Assembly (NCBI GenBank): GCA_023362775.1
Contig: JALMGJ010000005.1
Coordinates: 69,556,963 to 69,620,962 of the forward strand
DNA from: Charina bottae
Taxonomy: Eukaryota; Chordata; Lepidosauria; Squamata; Charinaidae
DNA: 64,000 nt
Direction: 5' to 3'
In this document: piece after piece, positions 1 to 10,845 of the stretch
Layout of the letters: each line of letters starts with the position of its first letter
Numbering within the stretch: the stretch's first letter is position 1
Notes under the pieces: generated by a model
Seen by the model: only the letters and a program-made list of their open reading frames with translations
Databases searched by the model: none
Told to the model about the DNA's origin: nothing
Program-made: the position numbers and the translations under genes

Positions 1-159
1 GGCTGTGACTCCTAAGCTGGGAGAGTGGCTCCAACAGATCCCAGGAACAACATCAGAGCTCTCTGTCCAGAAGAGTGCAGTGCTAGGAACAGCTAAGATA
101 CTGTGCAGAACCCTCAAACTCCCAGGCCTCTGGTAGAGGACCCAAGGTTGAGGAATTTT

Positions 160-234
160 ATCCATCCATCCATCCATCCATCCATCCATCCATCCATCCA
201 TCCATCCATCCATCTATCTATCTATCTATCTATC

Positions 235-289
<55 letters not shown>

Positions 290-303
290 ATCTATCTATC
301 TCC

Positions 304-366
<63 letters not shown>

Positions 367-374
367 ATCTATCT
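160..374. repeat. Compound tetranucleotide microsatellite (ATCC)n then (ATCT)n
   Basis: About 13 ATCC units run into about 40 ATCT units with three single-unit interruptions. On the opposite strand this is a GGAT/GATA array, the composition of the Bkm-type repeats known from snakes. It yields long low-complexity open frames that are not genes. Confidence 0.97.
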
Positions 375-1615
375 TCTTAGATTGCTATCACATTATATTT
401 TTGTAAAATGCCTGGAGCCATTGGAATTGAGTGGCTTATACATTTACTAAAGCAAATAAAGAAATAAACAAATATGTAATAAATAAATAAATGGAACTGG
501 AAAGCACAAAGTTAGAGATGCTTGAAATACTGAGTGTGAAAGACCTGACCATTTAAGAAAACAGTGTAAGTGTATTATCAGCATTGTTGTCAGTGCAAAA
601 AAAAAAAAAGCCCCAAACAAACCACCTTTCACTTAATTTGAAGATTCCAAGGGGAAAGATATTACCCTGGTGTCAAATGGAGTTACCAAGGCAAGTGTAG
701 AATATTTCAAAAGATGTATCAGCAGAAATGAGTATATTTTCAGTTCTGATAATGAAATTTTGTTTCAAAACATGCTTAATATAGGTCAGGCAAATGAGAT
801 GGAAATGATAATTAAATAGCACAACAGCTTCCTTAAGAGGGGAAGGAATTTACAATATTTTTGTCCATATTATAAAATAAAAATAAAAATTCACCCTGCC
901 TGTGATATTAAAGAACATAATGTTCACCTTTCTGATGGCTGGGAGGGGGTACTGTATAAACCCATGGGTGTCCCCTCTGTGCTGTGGAATAAGGTCTAGA
1001 GCAAAAAGAAGTCTTTGCAAGAAAGGGGCTGCAGCTAATAAATATTTGATCAGATACACAAATTCACAGTTTGATCATGCCTAAAGGAATTCGCCATCAT
1101 TTATTAACTCAGGCAGTATAAACAGTGCAGTGTTTCCAAAGACACAGAACATTGATAAAAACCATCCCCTTTGTTTTTCTTTCCAGCAGAGGGTTTTGCC
1201 AAAAGTACAAGTCTCAGAAGCTCTGACTTAACCAATTAAGTCAAGGAGATGACAAGGGAGTCAAACAAAGGGAGATACAAAATTGCAGAGGAGAGCAATC
1301 AACCATCTTCCAGAGTGCTGAGTAGGGTAACACAGGCACATTTCACACAACACTTCTTGTACACACAAGCAGAATAGGAGCAAAAAGGAAAACCTGCACA
1401 GGACAAAATACATTCTCATGTGTAGAGATGAGGCAGGTGTCTACTTTGAAGGCGAATAATTGTTTGGAAGATTCTGTTATTCTACCCTACAGCAATAAAG
1501 AAGAACCTTGGGATCCTGCTGTTCTTGTTTCTTGACCTGGCCTACTCAAAGGGCTGACAGCAATCTTGAGGGCCTCTTACAGTTTCTTTCTAACCCCCTC
1601 TTATATTAAACAATA
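375..1615. other. No gene seen; AT-rich unassigned DNA
   Basis: No open frame looks like a protein. Positions 1490-1555 hold an AATAAAG signal followed by a short GC-richer stretch, as in the 3' part of an LTR, but I could not find TG...CA ends with a target duplication. The rest is unassigned. Confidence 0.5.
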
Positions 1616-1804
1616 TTGCTGGTAAAGCACTTTGGTTTTTTTTTTTAATGTTAATCGAGAGGCCGAGTTTTTCATATGCTTCTGCAAAGATGTTTAGGAT
1701 AGTTTGAGGAAGATCTTCAAACTATCCTAAACATCTTTGCAGAAGCATATGAAAAACTCGGCCTCTCGATTAACATTAAAAAAAACAAAGTGCTTTACCA
1801 GCAA
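1616..1804. repeat. Near-perfect 90-bp inverted repeat (fold-back) at the 5' end of a LINE
   Basis: The left arm (1616-1707) is the reverse complement of the right arm (1717-1804) around a 9-nt loop. The only difference I see is the length of one homopolymer: GG plus 11 T on the left, G plus 8 T on the right. The right arm is in-frame LINE coding sequence, so the left arm is an inverted copy of the first ~90 bp of the truncated element. This could come from aberrant reverse transcription or second-strand synthesis at insertion, or be a fold-back sequencing or assembly artefact. Confidence 0.95.
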
Positions 1805-2623
1805 GTTCGAACCAATCCCTCTGCAGCGCCATCAATCCAGCTTAAAGGTGTGTCACTAGAAAATGTCGATCACTTTTCTTATCTCGGCAGCCATCTATCT
1901 ACAAAAGCCGACATCGATGCTGAAATTCAGCATCGCCTGAGCTCTGCGAGTGTAGCTTTCTCCCGAATGAAGCGTAGAGTGTTTGAGGATCGGGACATTC
2001 GCAGGGAGACCAAAATGCTTGTTTACAAAGCCATTGTACTACCAACCCTTCTGTACGCCTGTGAAACATGGACCCTCTACAAACGCCACCTCCAACTTCT
2101 TGAAAGATTCCATCAACGCTGCCTCCGAAAAATTCTGCAAATTACTTGGGAAGATAGGCGGACTAATGTTAGCGTATTAGAAGAAGCGAAAACCACCAGC
2201 ATTGAAACAATGATCATCCAACATCAACTTCACTGGACCGGTCATGTTGTTCGAATGCCTGACCATCGTCTTCCAAAGCAGCTACTTTACTCCCAACTTA
2301 AGAATGGAAAACGGAATATTGGTGGACAGCAAAAGAGATTCAAAGATACTTTCAAAGCTAATTTAAAAAAATGTAATATCAGCATTGAGAACTGGGAAGC
2401 CCTAACTCATGAGCGTTTCAATTGGAGGTCATCCTTTATTAATGGTGCTATGGACTTTGAAGAAGCACGAGTACAGGGCGAAAAGGAGAAAAGAGCTAAA
2501 AGGAAGGCACGTCAGGCAAACCCTCATCATGACCGTCTCCCACCCGGAAACCTATGCCCTCATTGTGGGAGGTTGTGCGGATCCAGAATTGGCCTTTATA
2601 GCCACTTACGGATCCACCGTTAA
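1706..2623 (+). CDS. Reverse transcriptase C-terminal region with terminal C2H2 finger (LINE ORF2, 5'-truncated)
   Basis: The frame is open without a stop from the fold-back loop (about 1706) to the TAA at 2621-2623, so the GTG at 1790 is not a real start. The early part (about 1709-1800) encodes the post-catalytic segment ending in LGLSINIKKNKV, followed by YLGSHLS, a YACETWT block, a WTGHVVRMPDHRLPKQ block and the GGQQKRFKD motif. These are typical of the thumb and downstream region of APE-type LINE reverse transcriptases. The extreme C-terminus (about 2552-2620) is a C2H2-like finger with CPHC, then H...H about 12 residues later, which is probably nucleic-acid binding. Catalytic YADD and the endonuclease are missing through 5' truncation, so it cannot act alone. 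The absence of frameshifts suggests a young insertion or a recently active family. Confidence 0.88.
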   Translation, partial: EEDLQTILNIFAEAYEKLGLSINIKKNKVLYQQVRTNPSAAPSIQLKGVSLENVDHFSYLGSHLSTKADIDAEIQHRLSSASVAFSRMKRRVFEDRDIRRETKMLVYKAIVLPTLLYACETWTLYKRHLQLLERFHQRCLRKILQITWEDRRTNVSVLEEAKTTSIETMIIQHQLHWTGHVVRMPDHRLPKQLLYSQLKNGKRNIGGQQKRFKDTFKANLKKCNISIENWEALTHERFNWRSSFINGAMDFEEARVQGEKEKRAKRKARQANPHHDRLPPGNLCPHCGRLCGSRIGLYSHLRIHR

Positions 2624-2690
2624 AATTTTACCTTTGGAAGACAATCTTACTCGGCTACGAGTGATCGCCAATGATGAATGACATCAAACA
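1706..2690 (+). mobile_element. 5'-truncated non-LTR retrotransposon
   Basis: This is the 3' ~1 kb of a non-LTR retrotransposon: the last part of the reverse transcriptase ORF, about 60 bp of 3' UTR, and a junction with a pyrimidine microsatellite instead of a poly(A) tail. The 5' end is the fold-back described separately. It differs clearly from the BovB/RTE, CR1 and L1 copies elsewhere in the window, and no second copy was seen. Clade is unresolved. Confidence 0.9.
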
Positions 2691-2715
2691 AAATCAAGGG
2701 AGTGTTATTTTGAGT

Positions 2716-2798
2716 TTCTTCTTCTTCTTCTTCCTCTTCCTCTTCCTCTTCCTCTTCCTCTTCCTCTTCCTCTTCCTCTTTCTCTTCCTCTTGGCTGA
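2716..2798. repeat. Pure pyrimidine tract (TTC)n/(TTCCTC)n
   Basis: About 80 bp of uninterrupted C/T on the plus strand (TTC units, then TTCCTC units). It lies directly after the LINE 3' end and may have grown from its tail. The purine strand gives a spurious poly-glutamate frame. Confidence 0.93.
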
Positions 2799-3771
2799 GT
2801 GATCTTTTCTTAACAGTGGTTGAACAGGGTGATCTTTTCATTCCTTCCCCATTCCCAAGGCCAGGTCTACATTCCTTCATAGGAAGCCACAGATAGCAGA
2901 AGTTCTGAGCAGATCTGAGTCATGCATAGGAATGGTGGTGCTAAATGTTGTCATCTCTATTCCCCCAAAGTTTTCTTCTCCTATGAAAAAGGCTTTTGGG
3001 TTTCTGTCTCAGACTCAGGGGGTTTAGAAATCCATTAGAGTTTCTATTGGTGGTGTTTCTCAACTTACTTTCTTGCTATGAGGTGGTATAACAGCTGTTT
3101 TCCTCCATCACCAGGAGTCATTATTCTATTGCCCTACAAATTCCTGATGTTAAAAAAAAGAAAAAGAAAAAGGTGTGTGTAATATCTTTCCTTGGAATTT
3201 AATTGAAACCTGAGAGATTGCAAACTTCTGGGAAGATGCTTAAAAAAAGAAGAAGCAAAAACAGGACGCTCACAGAGATCTATCTTGGTAACTATAAAAT
3301 AAGTGCAAGAAGTCCACACTTATTCATGAGATCTTCACCAAAAGGTTCTTTAAAAAAAAGAGAGAGAAGGAAAGAAAAGAATCAAAACCAGTTTCTTTTC
3401 TGTTCAATTGAAGGGGAATGGTAAAAAAACTGGAAGAAATTTCTGCCACCATCCTCATGACACATTCCCCCCCCCATTCCAGTGCACCAAAAGAAAATGT
3501 CATGGATTCTTTACACCTGTATCTTCAGCCAATTTTCCTCCACTGAAAACTGTTGTCATCGCACAGCTTGTTTCTAGAAGGGAAGGGACAGAGACTCATT
3601 AGAGCTCTGCATATCTCTCCTGCCTAGGATGCCCATTGTGTATCGTAAAAAACCCAAAACAAAACATGGTCTTTCTCAGATCAGATACCATGAACGTTTT
3701 GGGAAAAAGCCATTCATTCGAGTGATTTAGGGTCAAGTGCAGCATATCATTTCAATTAAGATGCTGCTGCT
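2799..3771. other. No gene seen
   Basis: Unassigned DNA with short poly-A-rich and C-rich patches. Open frames are short and low complexity. Confidence 0.5.
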
Positions 3772-5460
3772 ATCCTACTTTGGAGAAGCTGCAGGGTAGC
3801 TCACACAACATAGATTGATTGAGTGATTCATTGTGTTCGTACACTGCCAGACAAAACAAAAACAACTCCCACTGGTTTACAACATAAAAACCAATAGAAA
3901 CATAAACAACTGTAAAGCGGTAAGTGTAATGGTGACTGTTCATTCCCCAAAGCTTGTCCAGAATAACTCGGTCTTTAGCGGTTTCCCGAAGGCCAAGAAG
4001 GAATGTACCAATCTGAACTGAGGGAGAGAGTGTTCCATAAAATTGCGCTGCCACAGAAAACTTTGCTCATCAGCCTGGATCCTTACATCTCCCCTACACA
4101 GGACCATTAAAAGATATTGGTGGGATGAGTTGGGTGGGCCACTTATATCTGGGAAGTGGTCCGGTAAGTACCTCAGTGCCAAGTCATATAGGGCTTTCCA
4201 AGTCAAGAACAGCCCTTTGAATTGCACTGGAAACTTATTAGTAACCAATGTAGCAACCATGACATAAGTGTTATGCAAGTACACAACACCTAAATTTTGT
4301 GTCAATTGCAGTTTCTGAGTGATCTTCAGAGGCACCCCCATGTAGAGCACAGTAATATATACGGGTGATGGTAAGAGCATGAGTTGGGGATGCGGTGGCT
4401 CAGTGGTTAAGACACCAGGCTTGTCAATCAGAAGGTCAGCGGTTTGAGACCCGAGAGCCGCGTGACAGAGTAAGCTCCCACACTCGCCCCAGCTCTTGCC
4501 AACCTAGCAATTCGAAAGCATGCAAATGCAAGTAGATAAATAAGTACCACTTCGGTGGGATGGTAACAGCATTCTGCGCGCGTCATGCCGGCCACATGAC
4601 CGCAGAAGCATCTTCGGACAGCGCTGGTTCTTCGGCTAAGAAATGGAGATGAGCCCCCCTAGAGTCGGACACAATTGTGCAGGGGAAAACCTTTAAGAGC
4701 ATGAGTTACTGTGGAAAGCCCTGCTGCCTCCCCCATCCAGGAGGGGCTGCAATTGGTGCACCAGCCAAAGCTGGGTGAAACCTCCCCCACCTCAGTCACA
4801 GCTTCTACCTGCCTTTCAATCAGTAGCAGTGAGTCAAGGAGGGCCCCCAAATCACAGATCTGCTTTTTTAAGGGGAGGTGCCAGAATTGAAAGTTATTCC
4901 TTCTGCACAAACAGCAGCTCCATCTTGCTTGGGTTCAATATTAACCTGTTTCATCCCATCCACATCCCAATAGCCTCCAGATGCTGATTCAAGACTTCCA
5001 TTGCATCTCCAGCTCAGCTGAGTATCATTTACATACTGATGGTATCTCACCCTGAACTGACAGATGACCTTTCCTAGTGGCTTCATATAGATGTTACCCA
5101 GCAGGAGAGGGAATCCAACAAGTGAGACTCCACAAGGCTGATCTCATACCCCTAACCCTTGTAATTGGTCCAGAACGGCACCATGATTGACAGGATCAAA
5201 CGTCACTGATAGTTTAAGAGGACCAGAAAGGACACACTATCCCTGCCCAGGTCTGGACACAGGTCCTCTGTCCAATGACTGGGTCTGAATCCAGCCTGAA
5301 ATGAGTCTTGATAATCTGCTTCCTAGCCTCTCCATACTTTGCTAACAGCTTGAACAGGCTTCTGCATAGTCAGCTGTAGTTACAGTCAAGAAGGCAACCT
5401 TTTGCATGGTCTTAATCATGTGCTACTCAGACGCTGTTTGATCTTTCAGACTGATTGCAT
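3772..5460 (-). mobile_element. Degenerate CR1 LINE, reverse-transcriptase and thumb region, split by a SINE
   Basis: On the minus strand the 3940-4380 frame reads GVPLKITQKLQLTQN followed by a FKGLFLTWKALYDLA block, the CR1 post-RT thumb. The segment 4868-5300 carries the YHQYVNDTQLS remnant of the CR1 YHQYADDTQL catalytic motif, with the first aspartate lost. Several frameshifts and stops show it is dead. A Sauria SINE sits at 4386-4693. Confidence 0.85.
4386..4693 (+). mobile_element. Sauria-type tRNA SINE
   Basis: Full-length element: tRNA-like head (GTGGCTCAGTGGTTAAGAC, then a GGTTTGAGACCC box-B-like region), conserved body, and a GAGTCGGACAC tail related to the BovB 3' end. A perfect 14-bp duplication taagagcatgagtt flanks it at 4372-4385 and 4694-4707. 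It is inserted in the CR1 remnant. Confidence 0.96.
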
Positions 5461-7654
5461 GGAATCAGGAGGGAAAATGATGGACACAGCTGCAGCTCAT
5501 GAGGCTATGGCTTTTCTCAGGGAGGTCGACAAATGCTACTGAACAACACTCAGCAGCCTTAATGGGCAAATATGCTGGAAGTGATAATTTAGATCACAGG
5601 TTCCCTACTTCTGTAATACAATGCACCTCAAGTCAAATTCCAGAATGATATTATTGCCTGAAGGGCAGCCTTTAGCCCTTAGAGCTAATTTCTTTCTCAA
5701 GTCATACAACTATCTCATTTCTTCTCCTGTCCTTGCTAGTCCTTGTTCTCCCATGCTTGCACCAAACTCTGTTGCTTTTACTTATTATATTTAAGCTGTC
5801 TATCAACAATAGCCCTCTTCTGTGTCCTGCTCTCTGAATGCCTTCTTATTCTCACCTTCACACTAAAGATTTACTTCTAGCTCCCTCCCTCTCCCCCCCC
5901 CTCTCTCTCTCACACACACACACACAAAACCTTCAGTCCACTCCTGCCTGTACATATTGGATTCATTGCTGATCTTTACTTTTCTTGTTTTCTGGGCAGA
6001 ACTACAACCTGTTGGAGACATGTGATGTCTGAATAGTTTCACCTTGTCCCTCTTCATTGGTACAGAGAATGTAGGCTATAACTAGTGCTAGCAACATACA
6101 ATAATGAGATCAATGTTATGTAAAATGGACACATCAATTTAAGGAAAAGTGGTTTCATGAAACATCTCCCTGCCCAAACTTGTTTGCTGATTTTTCAACA
6201 AGTTTATTGGGGAACAAACTCTTCCTTGCACTTTATTAAGAATACATATATACAGTATTTTATATATTTTTACTGTCAACTTCTGATTTTCCCATGTGCG
6301 TACATTAATAGCACGGGAAATCTTTTAAAATGTTGAACGTCTTCCAATAAATGCATCTTTGGGTTTATGTCATCATTTTATTTAAAAACATATGCATTGA
6401 TGACAATAGCTGTCTTTTTAAACAAGCATCAGGTGAGGAAGATAGCACCTCCCTCCATTTCATGTAGAAAAGCTGAATGGGCTGGCAGTTGAGCCTTACT
6501 TCCACCAGTGGACAGAACAAGATAAGCATTTCAGATGGCACTGCTGGGCCCCCCCACAATGGTAGCCTTATGAACTATCTGGATATTCTTTTCAAACTGA
6601 AGGATAAGGCTGTGTATGCACCACAATCATTGTTAGTCCCACCGAGCCATTTTGCAGTCTCAGTTGTGATGGAGATTACATGATCATCAGGGTGAAAAGA
6701 ATGGTTGGTTGCTAGTCCAATTAGTTTCTATATGGAGAGTGGTGGGGATGCCATCTTGCTCTTCATCTTAGGAAGCAACATCTTATTATGATGATGAGAG
6801 ATTTTATTGGAGCCAAAGGTTTGAAGCTGATTTTGAGGAGGTCCAAAGGAGACTGCCTGGATTATGCTCCTTGAGTCACCTGATATCTGAGGCAGCCTTC
6901 TCATTCTAATGTCAAAACAAGCCTTCCATTCCCCAAATATATGGCCATGAATCTTGTGCTTTTAAATATACTGTGGGATTCACTGTCTTCCGTTTACGAA
7001 AAAGAAAGTACTGAGGGATCTTGAAGAGGTGATCTTCCGTGAGAGGAAACAAAACACTTGTGTCACTCAAATCTTTCTGCTTTCTCAATTTAATGATACT
7101 CGCTGACTGATTTTGAAAATAACCCATTTAATCCTCAAGGAAAAGAGAGACAAGGGAAGGAGGAAAGAGGCATTTAAAAAAACAACCCAGAGGGATTAAG
7201 AGACCTTTGTCAGACTTCTTGAGATTTTCAGGGGCTACCAAAGAAAAAATAAATAAAATAACCTTTCTATCTGTCTTATAAGAGAATCATATTTCAGTTC
7301 CATGACCTGACAATCTATGGAGAGTGTCCTCAAATTAGGAAATAATTAAAACTCCAATTGCATCTTATCTCTCTCTCTCTGTGTATATGTATATATAAAC
7401 ACTGAGAAACATACTGAAAATGAAATAGAAATATCAAGTCCTTATTGATTTTATGAAGTAACCTGACAACTAGACAAGACTTGAAAAAGAAGCAACAAAG
7501 AACTTCTAGAGTACTTGCTTGTGGTAGAAAAAAAATGAAATTTTGTTCTTGGGTTTTAGTGATTAAATGGTTTGTTTTAATAGAAATAATGTTACTATGG
7601 TTTAATCATTGGTAAGAGATTATTTTTGTAAATTTATCTATATCTGTATTGGAG
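5461..7654. other. No gene seen; one short dinucleotide tract
   Basis: Unassigned DNA. A C-rich, (CT)n, (CA)n run lies at about 5881-5926. No convincing homology or terminal-repeat element was found. Confidence 0.5.
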
Positions 7655-7806
7655 AAAGTCGGAAGTCACTTTTCCGTCTTCGTTTTCTGTCTATTTGCAC
7701 TTTATAGTTTTTTTCTTTAGTTCTATTTTCTTGCTTTTCTTGCTTTTCTATTTTGTATTTTAGCTATACTCTGAAAATCAATAAAGTTTAAACTATAAAA
7801 AAAGAA
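7655..7806 (+). mobile_element. L1 LINE 3' end fragment
   Basis: T-rich 3' UTR ending in CAATAAAGTTT and an A-run. The second copy at 18520-18671 has the same layout (TTTTCTT-rich block, then CAATAAA and poly-A). No coding part is present. Confidence 0.6.
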
Positions 7807-8114
7807 GGTACCATGAGGGGAAAGTAGCACCATATTTAGTCTGAGCACTTTTTAAAAAGTTAGCATGAACCTAGATGCTTTAAAATGCACTTCTAAAAGT
7901 CACTGTACAAGATATGCAATTCAATGAATGAGATTATGTATATTTTGGCATATATTAGGGGAAAAAACCCCCACAGAACAGCTTTGTCTGGAGAACAGAA
8001 ACAACACAACCTTTTTAGGCACATAATGAAAGTCTTGCATTTAAAAAAAAACAAAAACAAACCAAAAAGCTACCATTTCATTGTTGAAATGATAGAATGT
8101 ATTTTGCTATAAGG

Positions 8115-8374
8115 CAGAGCTTTCCAAACTTTTCATGTTGGTGACACACTCTTACAGCAGGGCATCATTTCGCGACACACTCTTACAGCAGGGCACAAGG
8201 CAGGCACTAGGACCTGCGCGGAATCACAGCAGGTTTGGAGGCAGCAAGGCACAAGGCAGGCACTAGGACCTGCGTGGAATCCTGGCAGGGCTCGGAGGCA
8301 GCAGCAGCCGTGACACACCCAGACACTGCAGCCGACACACTAACGTGTCCTGACACACAGTTTGGAAAGCTATG
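8115..8374. mobile_element. Non-autonomous hAT element, family 1, copy a
   Basis: Terminal inverted repeats CAGAGCTTTCCAAACT and AGTTTGGAAAGCTATG. Flanking 8-bp duplications are ctataagg and ctatacag (6 of 8). The interior carries two ~53-bp tandem units (GCAGGGCACAAGGCAGGC...), and gacacac motifs recur near both ends. No transposase. Confidence 0.88.
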
Positions 8375-8791
8375 CTATACAGTGTGCTGGTATAATAAAC
8401 AATTATTAAAGATACATTTCCTTACTTTCCACAATTTTGATATTAGATAGTTATACACAGTCCAGAAATCCATGGGAGAACCAAGAGACTTAACTGGAAG
8501 TCAATAAATAAGGCTGCTTATACATATTGAATTAGGTAATCTAGTGCATGTAAGTACTGTAGCATCATGTCCTGACTTCTGGTTAAATCTCCTGAGTGGA
8601 GACATCATGTGATTATTAGCTAACAGACTACATCAGCCAACTAAGCATACATTTAATACCAGAATGGAACCATGAGAATAATCACATTGACCTGAGGGAG
8701 TGGGTGGGAGAACAATGCAGAAATCTTTTTGCTTTGTGGGATTATCTAAATCCATTGTGGATGACTGTCTTCTCAGTGCAACTCTGTATAT

Positions 8792-8885
8792 CAGTGTTTC
8801 TCAACCTTGGCAACTTGAAGACGTGTGGAGAATTCTGGGAGTTGAAGTCCACACGTCTTCAAGTTGCCAAGGTTGAGAAACACTG
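8792..8885. mobile_element. Palindromic hAT MITE, family 2
   Basis: A 94-bp hairpin starting CAGTGTTTCTCAACCTTGG and ending in its inverse. The flanking 8-bp duplications ctgtatat and ctgaatat match at 7 of 8. The CAGTG...TTCTCAACC terminus resembles Charlie-type hAT elements. Confidence 0.9.
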
Positions 8886-8893
8886 CTGAATAT

Positions 8894-9755
8894 ATTTATA
8901 TATCTCATTCTATTCAAAGGGACTTACTGTCAGAGAAGTGTGAATAGAAGGGTAATTTAAAGACTCCAAACTCTGGTAATAATGCTGTTGCATATATTCC
9001 AATAATTAAAGGCTAGTGATTGTCATACACCTGGGACTTGCTTTCAGTTGCTACATGTGGTGTGTAAACATGTGGTCAGGCACTATATATGTGAGACAGT
9101 TAATCCAGAAGACTAATAAATTGAACTAGACTCTTGGATCTCATTGCATTTACATTTTGTGAGTCATACTGAGTCCCAGTCTGTTTCTGGGCTCACTTTA
9201 AAGTGCTAATACTAATCATTATCCACCCTTCTCCCCTGATTTATTAGATCTTCTTCAGAGGTCCTACTATAATGTAAAATATGCTCGTTGCCCAATACCC
9301 AGCTGTGACTAATCCCCATGGCTTCCTCTTCTACCCTACTCGCTCTTCATATTATCTTCCTTATTCATGCTGATAAAAATAATAGGTGTCTGCATCACAT
9401 TTCTTACCATTACATGGCAAACAAAATTCTGGGAGATTTAATCCCAACACATCTGGAGGAGAACAGGTTGAGGCGGAGTGGTGAACAGTGCTGTGGCAGG
9501 GCAAAGTTGCTTAACTGAAGATCCTGCTTTTTATAAACTTCTTATTCTTATATTATGCATTTAAAGGAAGTTAATCTGGGTCTTCTCTGCAATGTCTGAT
9601 TAATGTCTGATTAAAACTCTGTTGCCCCAATACATAACAATACAATAGATAACAGCTGGAGGAAAGCAAATGAGTTATTTCTCAGTTACTTGAGGGGATT
9701 TCTGTGAAAAACATTTCTATGTCACATATTTGAATTCCTGAGTTCATAGCCTCAG
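8894..9755. other. No gene seen
   Basis: Unassigned DNA. At about 9113 an AATAAA precedes a GC-richer patch that could be LTR-derived, but no boundaries could be fixed. Confidence 0.45.
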
Positions 9756-9764
9756 TAGGAGGTA

Positions 9765-9960
9765 GCATCTGGCTGACCCTCACTGACCTAGAAAGCTAAG
9801 CAGGGTGGAGTCTGATTTGTGCTTGGATGGGAGACAAACTTGGGGAACCAGTGTTGTAGGCTTGATTGGAAAACTGAAAAAAAAAAATTCCCCAAAAGGC
9901 AATGGCAAACCATCTCCCTATTCTGCCACAAAAACTGCATTTGTGTAAGTTAATCTATGT
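9765..9960 (+). mobile_element. 5S rRNA-derived SINE
   Basis: Positions about 9775-9865 follow the 5S rRNA plan: AAAGCTAAGCAGGGT, then GCTTGGATGGGAGAC, then a GTTGTAGGCTT end. These include the 5S internal promoter region. The downstream body (GGCAATGGCAAACCA) matches the body of the tRNA-headed SINEs at 15138 and 35884, so this is a SINE and not a 5S gene. Confidence 0.88.
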
Positions 9961-9972
9961 CATATTCTAGAC

Positions 9973-10231
9973 CAGAGCTTTCCAAACTTTTCATGTTGGT
10001 GACACACTTTTTAGACATGCATCATTTCACGACACACTCTTACAGCAGGGCACAAGGCAGGCACTAGGACCTGCGTGGAATCACAGCAGGTTTGGAGGCA
10101 GCAAGGCACAAGGCAGGCACTAGGACCTGTGCGGAATCCTGGCAGGGCTCGGAGGCAGCAGCAGCTGTGACACACCCAGACACTGCAGCCGACACACTAA
10201 CGTGTGCCAACACACAGTTTGGAAAGCTCTG
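9973..10231. mobile_element. Non-autonomous hAT element, family 1, copy b
   Basis: Perfect 16-bp terminal inverted repeats (CAGAGCTTTCCAAACT) and a perfect 8-bp duplication ttctagac at 9965-9972 and 10232-10239. Its interior is nearly the same as copy a. Confidence 0.96.
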
Positions 10232-10239
10232 TTCTAGAC

Positions 10240-10845
10240 TGAGCAATCACACAGTAGCAGATTTGCAACTGGTTTAATGGTGGGGTTGTATCTCAAACAG
10301 CTAAAAAGGCAGGTAGAAGGCTCAGGTGGGCAGCTGCACACAAGTTCCAGAAGAGAGACAGGAAGGGGGGGAACTTGCACAGCACTTACAGTGCCAGTTC
10401 AGGTTAAAGCAGAGAGGTCAGGGACCTGGAGCCGAAGTCCACAGAGTCCAGTCCAGGGTTGTAGCTGTAAGATACAAGAGGCAGGCTAGAAAGTGGGGAA
10501 TCAATGGACTCCAGGAAAAATGGGGCAAAGCAGCAACAGTGAAACAAGAGCTTTCCATGTCAGTCTGTGGAAGAGACCAGAGAATTTCACAGATTTTCTG
10601 AGTCTTCAAGACCAGAGTTTGATACCAGGGCAAGAAAAGCAGAAACAGCAGTTATAATGTTGGAGAGTTGTTTTCAACAAGAGAACAAGAACCTGAAGGG
10701 TACTCTTAAGTACCCCCAGCTGTGGTGTAGCTCAATTAGGGGCATTTCTTGAGAAGCCATTGTCCTGTCCCAACTAAGACCCCAAGCAGGAAGGTGTGGA
10801 TAAAGTACTTTATTTACAGTTAAAACACACAAAATAAATTTAGAG
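10240..10845 (-). other. Unassigned; possible LTR or 3' UTR continuing the proline-rich frame
   Basis: Read on the minus strand, this lies downstream of the open frame at 11226-12302. It has an AATAAA signal (about 10813-10818) soon followed by the TTCCTGCTTGGGGTC region, and an ATTAAA near 10275. I could not define paired LTR ends or a target duplication. No plus-strand frame is convincing. Confidence 0.3.

Noticed and set aside
103..450. 115-codon open frame of serine/isoleucine repeats
   Set aside because: It is the translation of the ATCC/ATCT microsatellite.
2647..2880. Minus-strand frame with a poly-glutamate run
   Set aside because: It is the purine strand of the TTC/TTCCTC tract.
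9775..9865. 5S rRNA gene
   Set aside because: Only part of the 5S sequence is conserved, and it continues into a SINE body.
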